From the NCBI GenBank assembly GCA_001770775.1, contig MESA01000001.1:22641-86640 (forward strand): 64,000 bases of DNA, given 5' to 3'. Position numbers and translations under genes: made by a program. This document shows, in pieces, positions 19,418 to 27,014 of the stretch. This stretch comes from Burkholderiales bacterium RIFCSPHIGHO2_12_FULL_63_20 (GTDB taxonomy: Bacteria; Pseudomonadota; Gammaproteobacteria; Burkholderiales; Burkholderiaceae_C). Position 1 is the stretch's first letter; the number at the start of each line of letters is the position of its first letter. A model generated the notes under the pieces. That model was not told the origin of the DNA. It saw nothing but the letters and a program-made list of their open reading frames with translations, and ran no database searches.

Positions 19418-20512
19418 TCAGATCGGCAAGGCTGGCCCTTCGTGGCCGAGCAGCGCGATCGCGCCACTGCCCCGCGTCTCGTACAGGTCCACCCGGTCCA
19501 CCTGAGGCAGCACCTTGCGCGCCTGCGCCAAAATCCAGTGCGACAGCGAGGCGGTATCGCAATCGTCCAGCCCGGGCAGTTCGTGCAGCGGGTGGTGGTC
19601 CAGCGCCTTGAAGATGGGGTTGAAGCGGTCCTTCACATCCCCGAAGTCCACCGTCCAGCCCATCACCGTGTCCAGCGGCGCCGACAGGTGCAGGCGCAGC
19701 GTGTAGGTGTGGCCGTGGATGTGGCTGAGCGAGTCATCGCTGGGCGCGTGGCGCAGGAACAGGGCGCTGTCCAGCGTCATTTCCTTCCAGATGCGGTAAT
19801 CCGTGCCGTTGAAGTTGGCGCCACACGAACCGGTTTCGTACACCGTCACCCACGACAGTTCGGGCAGCACGCCCTTGAGGCGGTCCCACAACCAGCCCGC
19901 GATCACCTCGCTGGTCGGGTTGTCCAGGCCCTCAATGGCGTTGAGGTAGCGCTGGTGCAGCTGGTAGTGAAAGGGTGCCCAGACCTCGTCGAGGTGGTCG
20001 TAGTCGATGCTGATGTCGCGCCCGCCTGCGTCCTGGTTGGCATGCAAGATGACCTCGAAACCATGACCATGCAAGCGCCCGCACTTGTGTCCCAAGGGCA
20101 CGTTGGGCAGCTTGTGGGCCGACTGAAAACGGTAGCGCCGCCAGACATGTGCCTGATCATGGCGGTCCAGGTCCACGCCCTGGTCGGCCGTGCTCTGGAT
20201 GCCCACCTGCTCCAGCCCCGGCACGTCCAGCCGGTCGCGCAACCAGCGCGCCAGGTTCTCGTCGGTCGGCAAGGGCAGCACGTCGTTGAGCAAGCGGTAG
20301 TCCAGCGGCGCGGTGCAGGCCTGCAGTTGCTGACTCAGTGCGCTCACCTCCGCACCCGGAAACGGCGCCCACGCGTCCGGCAAAGCCGCCCGGATGCGGG
20401 CCACGAAACTGTGGCCATGCAGGCGATGACTGGGGTGGTCGTTGGGCAGCACGCCCACCTGGCGGGCCGACTCGAAACCGCAAGATGCGGTGTGCAGGGT
20501 GGTGAGGCTCAT
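19418..20512 (-). CDS. Three-domain 6-carboxytetrahydropterin/6-pyruvoyl-tetrahydropterin synthase-like protein
   Basis: A 364-residue protein with three consecutive QueD/PTPS-type domains; the usual length is 120-150. Domain 1 (1-115) has HRLHGH (29-34), but the first zinc histidine is replaced (SARQ). Domain 2 (122-240) looks complete: SAHKL (His 133), Cys 144, RLHGHGF (His 148 and 150) and YETGSCGANF. Domain 3 (243-364) has SHIHGHTY (HGH 266-268) and YETRGSGA but no cysteine before HGH. Only the middle domain therefore has a full zinc-plus-cysteine site. The product would act in queuosine (preQ0) or pterin synthesis. It stands alone between unrelated genes. Confidence 0.82.
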   Translation of the reverse strand: MSLTTLHTASCGFESARQVGVLPNDHPSHRLHGHSFVARIRAALPDAWAPFPGAEVSALSQQLQACTAPLDYRLLNDVLPLPTDENLARWLRDRLDVPGLEQVGIQSTADQGVDLDRHDQAHVWRRYRFQSAHKLPNVPLGHKCGRLHGHGFEVILHANQDAGGRDISIDYDHLDEVWAPFHYQLHQRYLNAIEGLDNPTSEVIAGWLWDRLKGVLPELSWVTVYETGSCGANFNGTDYRIWKEMTLDSALFLRHAPSDDSLSHIHGHTYTLRLHLSAPLDTVMGWTVDFGDVKDRFNPIFKALDHHPLHELPGLDDCDTASLSHWILAQARKVLPQVDRVDLYETRGSGAIALLGHEGPALPI

Positions 20513-20540
20513 GGGCTCTATTGGATCACCAACGCGCCCC

Positions 20541-21887
20541 TCAGTCAGCCCGCGCCTGCAGGCCGTGCTTGTCCATCAAGCGGTACAGCGTCATGCGCGA
20601 GACACCCAATTCGCGTGCCGCGCGGGTCACGTTGTGCGCCATCCGCCCCAGGGTCAGGGCGATGGCCTCCCGCTCGGCCTGCAAGCGCGCGGCATCCAGC
20701 CCCACGGCCGCCGGGGCGCACGGCGTGTCCAACCCAAGGTCAGCGGGCGAAATCAGACGCTGCTCGCTCATCACCACAGCGCGTTGCACCCGGTTGGCCA
20801 GCTCGCGCACATTGCCCGGCCAGGTGTGCGCCAGCAGGGCCGCGCGGGCCTCGACGCTGAAGCCGGCGACCCGCCGTGAGTGCCCCTGCTGCAGGCATTG
20901 GTGCAAAAAATGCTGCGCCAAGATGGGGATGTCGGCGGTGCGCTCGCGCAGACTCGGCACGACGATCGGCAAGACGTTGAGCCGATAGAACAGGTCTTCC
21001 CGAAAACGGCCCGCCGCCACGGCCTGTGAGAGGTCCACGTGCGAGGCCGCGATCACGCGCACATCCACACCCAAGCAGCGCGTCGCCCCCACACGCTGGA
21101 TGGTGTGCTCCTGCAAAAAGCGCAGCAAGTTGGTCTGCAACTCCAGGGGCAGGTCGGCGATTTCATCCAAGAAGACGGTTCCCCCGTTGGCCGCCTCGAT
21201 CAGGCCTTGACGGGCCGCCGTCGCCCCGGTGAAGGCGCCACGCTCGTGGCCGAACAGCTCTGACTGGATCAAGGTGGGCGCAATCGCTCCACAGTTGACC
21301 GCCACAAAAGGTTGTTCCGCGCGCCGCGAGCTCTGGTGGATGGCCTGGGCCGTCAGCTCCTTGCCGCTGCCGCTCTCCCCGCCGATGAGCACCGGTGCAT
21401 CGGTCGCCGCCACCTTGCGGATCTGCTGACGCAAGCGGTTCATGGCCGGGCTATGCCCAGCCATGCCCATGCCCGTGCGCTTGACATCGCACTGAAGGTG
21501 CGCGGCCCGCCTGCGCAACTCCGCGCGGCACAGGGCATGTCGCAGCGTCACGCTCAAACCCTGCCAGTCCACCGGGTGCGTGTGGTGGTCAAACACATGG
21601 TCCAACAGCAAGCGACACAGGTCGGGCGAGGTCAGCGCCTCTGCCGGCACCAGGCCCACCCACTCCAGTGGCAGCTCGCGCAGACACTGCTCGACCCGGT
21701 CGAGCTCCAGCGGGGCGCACTCCCACAGACACAAAAGCCCGACCAGGACATGCTCTTTCGACAAGGTGCGCTGAGCTTCACCCAGGTCATCTGCGGACAG
21801 GACCAGCCAGTCCTGCGCCCGCAACTGCTCCGCGAGCGCCGCCACACTGGCCCCGCGGCTGAGGCACAGAACTTTTTGCGGCGTCAT
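20541..21887 (-). CDS. Sigma54-dependent activator, VpsR-like
   Basis: A 448-residue enhancer-binding protein. Residues 1-125 are a VpsR-type N-terminal domain without the phosphoacceptor pattern of a normal receiver. The AAA+ domain has Walker A GGESGSGKE at 169-177, GAFTGA at 217-222 and TVFLDEIADL as Walker B. A Fis-type helix-turn-helix closes the protein (NVTRAARELGVSRMTLYRLM). VpsR in Vibrio activates biofilm matrix genes and responds to c-di-GMP. Here it follows the beta-barrel gene by 9 bases and faces a Fap-like amyloid operon with a sigma54 promoter, so matrix control is a reasonable inference. Confidence 0.82.
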   Translation of the reverse strand: MTPQKVLCLSRGASVAALAEQLRAQDWLVLSADDLGEAQRTLSKEHVLVGLLCLWECAPLELDRVEQCLRELPLEWVGLVPAEALTSPDLCRLLLDHVFDHHTHPVDWQGLSVTLRHALCRAELRRRAAHLQCDVKRTGMGMAGHSPAMNRLRQQIRKVAATDAPVLIGGESGSGKELTAQAIHQSSRRAEQPFVAVNCGAIAPTLIQSELFGHERGAFTGATAARQGLIEAANGGTVFLDEIADLPLELQTNLLRFLQEHTIQRVGATRCLGVDVRVIAASHVDLSQAVAAGRFREDLFYRLNVLPIVVPSLRERTADIPILAQHFLHQCLQQGHSRRVAGFSVEARAALLAHTWPGNVRELANRVQRAVVMSEQRLISPADLGLDTPCAPAAVGLDAARLQAEREAIALTLGRMAHNVTRAARELGVSRMTLYRLMDKHGLQARAD

Positions 21888-21896
21888 GCTGAACCC

Positions 21897-23180
21897 TCAA
21901 AAGGAGCGCGGCATCCTGAAATTGATGCTGAGATCCGGGGTGTCACGCGTCAGGCCTGCGCCCACCGACACGTTGAACGACGTCTTGTCGTTGTAGCGGT
22001 ACGAGTAACCCATCAACAGGCTGGCCAGTTGCGTGCGCACGGAGCCGGCCACCACCTGGCCGTTCTGCTTGGTACGGCCCACCGAGTTCAGCTCCACGCC
22101 CATGCTGAAAGACGCGCGCTCGTTGAGCGCCAGGCCCATGCCGAAGTTCAGGCCGATCACCCCACCCGGCTCGACCGTGCCGATGAACTCCCGCTGTCCC
22201 GCCCGCACCAGGCGGCTGATGTTGCTGCGCTTGAAATTGTGCGTGTAGCTGATGCCCCCGAAGAACACCGCCGGGTCGGACGGCAACAACCACGTCAGCG
22301 AGGGCTGCAAGGAGTAAAAGCCCGAGCCCGTGGGCAAGCTCAGAGGCAGACCCGTGCCCGCATCGGGCCCGTCGCAGCGCGTGATGCAGTCCGTCTCCAC
22401 ATCGAACGGATCCTTGCCCGTGCGGGCCTTGAACCGCAGGCCCCCAATGAGGTAGGGGCGCGTGTCCGAGCCATCGGTGAGCTGGTAGCGGGCCGCCATC
22501 TCGATGTCGCCCAGTGCCTTGCCGTGGGCACCGAACACCTTGTCTGACGCCGCGCCCAGGGCGTACTCCCGGCTTATGGTCGAGTCACTGCGGTAGACAT
22601 AGGGCACCTTGCCCTCGACCTCGAAGCGGCTGGTCAGGCCATAGCGTGCCGTCACGGCCCCGGTGAGCGTGTTGCGCTTGATTTCCCGCACGTCAATCAG
22701 GCCGATCAACAAGGCCGGGATGATGGTGTAGCCCACCAGGGCCACGCGGTTGCTCGACGAGTACGCGTACTGAACAGAGGGCTCCAGCACCAGCTGATTG
22801 CGTGGCGTCAGGATGCCAGGCTGCTCGAACAGGTTGGCCATGGCGGGCGGCTGAGGCTCGACACTGGGGGCCACGCCCACCCGGACCGGTCGTGACTCGC
22901 TTTCGGCCACCGTGCCCTGGGCCGGCGCCACCTCCTGGCCCAGGGCACGCTGCAAGGTCTGGCGCAAGGCTCGCTGACGCGCTTCTTGCTCGGCCACGGC
23001 TTGCTTGAGACGCTGAATCTCCCGGTCCTGCGCGTCGAGCTGCTGTTGCAGCACCCGTGGGCTCGCCAGCGTGGGCTCGTTCGCAACGGCAGCATTCTGC
23101 GCGTGAGCGCCCAGCGTCGGCATGGCCAGCAGAGCGCCGGCAAGCACCGTACGCCCCCCTGGGCGGGCTTTCTGGTTCAT
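21897..23180 (-). CDS. Outer-membrane beta-barrel with N-terminal coiled coil, FapF-like
   Basis: A 427-residue outer-membrane protein. ATG 23180 is preferred, with AGGG nine bases upstream; an ATG at 23189 also exists. Residues 1-28 are a signal peptide (to AHAQ). Residues ~42-85 form a coiled coil (LQQQLDAQDREIQRLKQAVA). A Pro-rich linker precedes a barrel from ~120 to the terminal F, with aromatic/polar alternation. This signal/coiled-coil/linker/barrel layout is that of FapF, the trimeric exporter of Fap amyloid subunits. A disulfide-like pair occurs in a loop (DCITRCDG). It lies upstream of the VpsR-like gene in one operon, divergent from the amyloid-like genes. Homology to FapF is inferred from layout and context. 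Confidence 0.65.
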   Translation of the reverse strand: MNQKARPGGRTVLAGALLAMPTLGAHAQNAAVANEPTLASPRVLQQQLDAQDREIQRLKQAVAEQEARQRALRQTLQRALGQEVAPAQGTVAESESRPVRVGVAPSVEPQPPAMANLFEQPGILTPRNQLVLEPSVQYAYSSSNRVALVGYTIIPALLIGLIDVREIKRNTLTGAVTARYGLTSRFEVEGKVPYVYRSDSTISREYALGAASDKVFGAHGKALGDIEMAARYQLTDGSDTRPYLIGGLRFKARTGKDPFDVETDCITRCDGPDAGTGLPLSLPTGSGFYSLQPSLTWLLPSDPAVFFGGISYTHNFKRSNISRLVRAGQREFIGTVEPGGVIGLNFGMGLALNERASFSMGVELNSVGRTKQNGQVVAGSVRTQLASLLMGYSYRYNDKTSFNVSVGAGLTRDTPDLSINFRMPRSF

Positions 23181-23487
23181 GGCTGACATCCCTGTGTAGG
23201 CGTGGTCGTACTGCCATGACCATCGATTAATGCACCGCAGCATAGGCAAGGCGCGCCACGACAGGCAAGTGAAAAAATGTAAGCGCGCGCAACAAATCGT
23301 GCCGGGGATGTCCGAATGTCTCAAGCCTGAGACGCGCTCCACCGGCCGTTCAGAGGCGTGCGCACCGCTCTTCCCCCACCGGGGGGAAAGCGGCTGTCAC
23401 ACCTCTGAGGCAGGTGACAACCCGCGCGTCGTGGCAGATGGCAGAGGGCGAGCACGGCCTGTCGTCACCAACTGTCGCCCCAGGCCA

Positions 23488-23503
23488 GTCACATGGATGT
23501 GAC
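23488..23503. promoter_or_regulatory. Palindrome GTCACAT-GG-ATGTGAC, candidate activator site
   Basis: A perfect 7-base inverted repeat with a 2-base centre, 111 bases before the -24 element of the amyloid promoter. Related half-sites occur nearby: TGTCAC (23395) with GTGACA (23414), and GTCACAT near 23676. A separate TTCCCCC/GGGGGAA dyad lies at 23371-23388. This arrangement suits the enhancer site of the VpsR-like activator. Confidence 0.45.
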
Positions 23504-23613
23504 AGTTTGACCGGGCGGGGCGGCCGCGGCACGACCTGCAAGGACGAGGCGCCACTGTGCGCACCCACCCCGCGCTGCGGGCCGGACCGATCTGGTTGCG
23601 TTCGTGAACCAGT

Positions 23614-23629
23614 TGGCACGTTGCGTGCA
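23614..23629 (+). promoter_or_regulatory. Sigma54 (-24/-12) promoter of the amyloid-like operon
   Basis: TGGCACGTTGCGTGCA: the -24 block TGGCACG is a full match, and the GG (23615-23616) and GC (23627-23628) are 10 bases apart. The predicted start near 23640 leaves a leader of about 69 bases before the ATG. A sigma54 activator is encoded on the other side of the locus. Confidence 0.75.
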
Positions 23630-23708
23630 GTGGGGTTGCCTCGGTGCGGTCACGCACTTCACGTGAAGTCTGTTTGTCACATCAACGCAATCAACTTTCG
23701 GAGGCTCT

Positions 23709-25151
23709 ATGAAAAAGACACTTCTGGCTTCGGCCATCACGCTGATGCTGAGCGGCGCCGCGCTTGCCGCCAGCGGCGACATTGGCCAGACCACGGGCGA
23801 CGGCGATGGCACCGCCAACACCAGCACGGTGACCGACAGCAGCACCAAGAGCGTGACCAGCAAGTCCAACAACACCGACAGCAGCACAACCACCAGAACC
23901 GTGACACGCGACTCCAACAACACGAACACCACCACCAACACCGACAACAGCGCACGCACGCGGACCGTCACCCGGGACTCCAACAACACGGACAACAGCG
24001 CGCGCACCCGCACGGTCACGCGAGACTCCAACAATACCGATACCAACACCACCACCGACACGCGGACCATCACCCGAGATTCCAACAACACCGACAACAG
24101 TGCACGCACCCGAACGGTGACGCGAGACTCCAACAACACCGACACCCGGACCGTCACACGAGACTCCAACAATTCCGACAGCAGCACCAACAAGCACTCG
24201 GGTGCGGCACGTGCCACGGGCGAGCGCTCAGCCGCCCTCAACAACGGCTCCACCGGCACGTTTGACAATGCCTTCAACGTGACCACCATCACCGCCCACA
24301 GCACCCTCAGGGGCACCGTCACCGGCAACACCATCTCCGGCCTGGGCAACAGCGCGATGAACCACGGCTCGGCTGCAGGTGGCAATGCACGCAGTGGCAA
24401 CGCCGGCGACGGGGGTGACGCCTGGGCCAGAGGCCGAGGCGTCGGCGGCGAGGGCGAGGCTGGCGATGGCGCCTCTGGCGGCAACGGAGGTGACGCCTCC
24501 AACGGCAACGTTCGCAGTGGCAGCGCCCGCAACGGGGCCGTCGACGGCGGCAACGGTGGCCGTGGCCGAGGTGGCGACGCCAACAGCAGCGACACCGGCA
24601 GCAGCGCCACCGCTGACACCGGACGCGGCGGCCGCACGGGCAGCGCCAATGCCGACAGCACCGCTCCCAACGACAGCGGCACCGCCACGTCCTATGGCGG
24701 CACCACGGGTGCTGGCGGAGCGGGTGGCGCAGGCGGTGCACAGACCGGTACGGGGGCCAGCGGCACGCACACGGCCGGGGCCGGTGCGGGCGGCGCAGGC
24801 GGCTCAGCCGCCAACGGCAATGCCTCCACGACAGGTGGCAGCAATGGCAACAACACCGGCGGTGCCGGTGGGACTGGCGGCAATGGCTCGGGTGGCACCG
24901 GCGGTGCGGGCAATGGCGGCACCAACACGGCCAACGCCGGCACCGGGGGCAACGCCACGGGAGGCACAGCGGGCGCAGGCGGCACCAACACGGTCAATGC
25001 GGGCACATTCAGCCTGGCCAACACCATGACCAGTGTGGGCCAATCGGCCGCCGGCATCATGATCGCCAGCCAGAACAGCGGACTGTCGTCCCTGGTCCAG
25101 CAAAGCGTGAACGTGCAGGCCAACCTGGGCGTGGGTCGCTCGACACCGTGA
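23709..25151 (+). CDS. Secreted repeat-rich protein, putative amyloid/matrix subunit (FapC-like)
   Basis: A 480-residue exported protein with a signal peptide of ~20 residues (to ALAA). Residues 63-157 hold six copies of RT(V/I)TRDSNN(T/S), starting at 63, 85, 101, 119, 135 and 147, separated by Ser/Thr/Asp/Asn-rich spacers. Residues ~195-425 are almost wholly Gly, Ala, Asn, Ser and Thr. The C-terminus reads SQNSGLSSLVQQSVNVQANL, an Asn/Gln pattern like Fap amyloid repeats. There are no cysteines. The ATG follows CGGAGG. It is the first gene behind a sigma54 promoter and is followed by small secreted proteins and a C39-like peptidase. Assignment as the major fibre subunit is inference from composition and context. 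Confidence 0.65.
   Translation: MKKTLLASAITLMLSGAALAASGDIGQTTGDGDGTANTSTVTDSSTKSVTSKSNNTDSSTTTRTVTRDSNNTNTTTNTDNSARTRTVTRDSNNTDNSARTRTVTRDSNNTDTNTTTDTRTITRDSNNTDNSARTRTVTRDSNNTDTRTVTRDSNNSDSSTNKHSGAARATGERSAALNNGSTGTFDNAFNVTTITAHSTLRGTVTGNTISGLGNSAMNHGSAAGGNARSGNAGDGGDAWARGRGVGGEGEAGDGASGGNGGDASNGNVRSGSARNGAVDGGNGGRGRGGDANSSDTGSSATADTGRGGRTGSANADSTAPNDSGTATSYGGTTGAGGAGGAGGAQTGTGASGTHTAGAGAGGAGGSAANGNASTTGGSNGNNTGGAGGTGGNGSGGTGGAGNGGTNTANAGTGGNATGGTAGAGGTNTVNAGTFSLANTMTSVGQSAAGIMIASQNSGLSSLVQQSVNVQANLGVGRSTP
23895..24179 (+). repeat. Coding repeats for RT(V/I)TRDSNN(T/S)
   Basis: Six related 30-base units, with spacing of 22, 16, 18, 16 and 12 codons between starts, lie inside the amyloid-like gene. 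At DNA level GACTCCAACAA recurs. The units are coding and in frame, so this is not a CRISPR array. Copy number may vary between strains. Confidence 0.85.
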
Positions 25152-25248
25152 TAGCCCTGTGAGCTCGGCATCGACCTGGGGCCACTGCGGCTCCATCGGT
25201 TCGATGCCGACGGTGCATCACCATCACACAAAAAATTTGGGAGTCACG

Positions 25249-25614
25249 ATGAAGCCGATTCACATCCGCAGGCTGGCGCGTCTGGCGTTGCTCACCTCGT
25301 TGCTGCCTGCACACGCACTGGCTCAAACCGCGAGCCTTCCCATCCCGGACGCCGGGGCAGCACGCAGCACGTTCGCCCAGCCGGTGGCCACGCAAGCCCT
25401 GGCTGGCATGCGCGGCGGCAGCGAGTGGGTGAGCAGCAACATCAAGCTGCTCGGCACCACCGCGGGCAACACGGCCGACCACGTGGTCACCGGCAGCAAT
25501 GCCATCAGTGCGGGCTCGTTTGCCAACCTGAACGGCATCCCGCTCGTGATCCAGAACACCGGGGCCAATGTGCTCATTCAGAACGCCGTGATCGTGCAAC
25601 TGCAAATGAACTGA
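25249..25614 (+). CDS. Small secreted protein with RGG site and amyloid-like C-terminal motif
   Basis: A 121-residue exported protein. ATG 25249 follows GGGAG. Residues 1-26 (to LAQT) are a signal peptide. LAGMRGGSEW near residues 50-59 resembles a double-glycine processing site. The C-terminus IQNTGANVLIQNAVIVQLQM parallels the C-terminus of the large subunit (QNSGLSSLVQQSVNVQANL). It may be a minor fibre subunit or nucleator (FapB-like role). It lies in the same operon, 12 bases before the C39-like peptidase gene. No named family is recognised with certainty. Confidence 0.6.
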   Translation: MKPIHIRRLARLALLTSLLPAHALAQTASLPIPDAGAARSTFAQPVATQALAGMRGGSEWVSSNIKLLGTTAGNTADHVVTGSNAISAGSFANLNGIPLVIQNTGANVLIQNAVIVQLQMN

Positions 25615-25626
25615 GCGGAGCCCGCC

Positions 25627-26316
25627 ATGCGCACGTTGCTGATCCCGCTGTCGCTGGCCCTGATGCTGAGCAGCCCAGCCTGGGGCCAGGCACCCCGGGC
25701 CTACCTGCCCTCGCTGGGACAGGGTGACGTGAACCTGCCCTTGACCAGCCTCAAACAGTCCCGCATGGCGGGCACGCTGCGACAGCAGTACGACTTCAGT
25801 TGCGGCTCTGCGGCGCTGGCCACCTTGCTGACCCACCACTATGGCCACCCGGTCACCGAGAGCGAGGTGTTCATGCAGATGTACCAGGCGGGCGATCAGG
25901 CCAAGATCCAGCGTGAAGGATTTTCGCTGCTCGACATGAAGCAATTCCTGCAATCACGCGGCTTCGTGGCCGACGGCTTCGAGTTGCCGCTGGACAAGTT
26001 GCTGGAGGCCCGCACCCCGGCCATCGTGCTGATCAACGAAAACGGCTACATGCACTTTGTGGTGATCAAGGGCCTGCGGGGCGATCGCGTGCTGATCGGC
26101 GATCCGGCCAACGGCACACGCAGCCTGTCACGCGAGGCCTTCGAGGCGCATTGGCCCAACCGCCTGCTGTTCGTCATCCACAGCCACATGCGCACCGCCC
26201 GGTTCAACCAGCGCAGCGACTGGGCTGCGGTCCCGACCGCACCGCTGACGGCTGGCGTCAGCCGCGATGGGCTGATGGGCATCACGCTGCCCAAGCATGG
26301 CCCGGGAGACTTCTGA
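25627..26316 (+). CDS. Secreted C39-family cysteine peptidase, FapD-like
   Basis: A 229-residue exported protein with a signal peptide (to AWGQ). The C39 catalytic set is visible: Gln and Cys in RQQYDFSCGSAALATLL, His in YMHFVVIKG and Asp in IGDPANG. C39 peptidases cleave after double glycine and are normally fused to ABC exporters; this one is free, like FapD of the Pseudomonas Fap amyloid operon. The neighbouring small secreted proteins carry RGG motifs that could be its substrates. Its stop overlaps the next start (TGATG). Confidence 0.82.
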   Translation: MRTLLIPLSLALMLSSPAWGQAPRAYLPSLGQGDVNLPLTSLKQSRMAGTLRQQYDFSCGSAALATLLTHHYGHPVTESEVFMQMYQAGDQAKIQREGFSLLDMKQFLQSRGFVADGFELPLDKLLEARTPAIVLINENGYMHFVVIKGLRGDRVLIGDPANGTRSLSREAFEAHWPNRLLFVIHSHMRTARFNQRSDWAAVPTAPLTAGVSRDGLMGITLPKHGPGDF

Positions 26317-26867
26317 TGAGGACGCCCCCTCACGCCACCGGCATCCGGACAGGCTGGTGCGGTGTCCTGCTCAGCCTGGGCAGCCTGTGGATCGGCGGTC
26401 TGAGCCAGGCTCAGGAGACCTCAAACCCACTGGCGGACCCGCGCCCCATCTGGTGGGCCGTGGGCGATCAGAAGCTGTCGAAACTGCGCGGCGGCTTCGA
26501 CCTGGGCTCCGGGCTGTTCGTCTCCTTCGGCATCAGCCGGGCCGTCTACATCAACGACCAGCTGGTGACCACCACCTCGTTCCAGACCAACGGCCTGGAC
26601 AAACTGGCCCAGGTGCAGTTCGCGGAGCTGGCCCGGCAGCTGAGCGCGCAGCAAAAGGTGGTGCAAAACGGCCCGGGCAACACCGTGGACACCGGCGCCC
26701 TGACCCTGCCGCTGGCCACCTACATTCAAAACACCCTCAACAACCAGACCATCCGCACGGAGACCGTGATCCAGGCCACCACCAACGGTGCCGCCCTGCT
26801 GCGCAACATGAACCTGCAGTCCACGATCAACGATGCCGTGAACCAGTCGATCGGTGGGCCGCGCTAG
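26316..26867 (+). CDS. Secreted protein with LRGGF motif, Fap accessory-like
   Basis: A 183-residue protein coupled to the peptidase gene by a TGATG overlap. Residues ~13-34 form a signal peptide (to SQAQ). KLSKLRGGFDLGSGLFVSFG follows at about 55-74 and contains a double-glycine site; ISRAVYINDQLV continues it. The second half is Asn/Thr/Gln-rich with IQNTLNNQTIRTETVIQAT and NMNLQSTINDAVNQ. It looks like a small fibre-associated protein, in the place FapE takes in Pseudomonas. Function is inferred from position and composition. Confidence 0.6.
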   Translation: MRTPPHATGIRTGWCGVLLSLGSLWIGGLSQAQETSNPLADPRPIWWAVGDQKLSKLRGGFDLGSGLFVSFGISRAVYINDQLVTTTSFQTNGLDKLAQVQFAELARQLSAQQKVVQNGPGNTVDTGALTLPLATYIQNTLNNQTIRTETVIQATTNGAALLRNMNLQSTINDAVNQSIGGPR

Positions 26868-26958
26868 GCTGGCCATGACGTTTTTCACACTGTGGCAGTG
26901 CCAACGGTTCACCATGGGTATTCCCTACATGGAACCGCGATCCGAGCACTTGCATCCA

Positions 26959-26976
26959 CATACCCACCAGGGTATG
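26959..26976. promoter_or_regulatory. CATACCC-ACCA-GGGTATG palindrome before tsdA
   Basis: A perfect 7-base inverted repeat with a 4-base centre, 38 bases before the tsdA start. Another GGGTAT half-site lies at 26916-26921. TACCC...GGGTA dyads are typical operators of CsoR/CstR/FrmR-type repressors, some of which sense persulfides. No such regulator is in the window. Confidence 0.45.
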
Positions 26977-27014
26977 CTGAAGGTAGCTCGTTTGCTCTTT
27001 CCGTTGGAGACGCC

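Noticed and set aside
23289-23304. Sigma54 promoter on the minus strand for the beta-barrel gene
   Set aside because: CGGCACG and TTGCG are present but the GG-GC distance is 11, not 10; left out as a feature.
23880-24180. Evenly spaced direct repeats that could be taken for a CRISPR array
   Set aside because: The units are in frame in a signal-peptide protein, spacing is irregular and short, and no cas genes are near.
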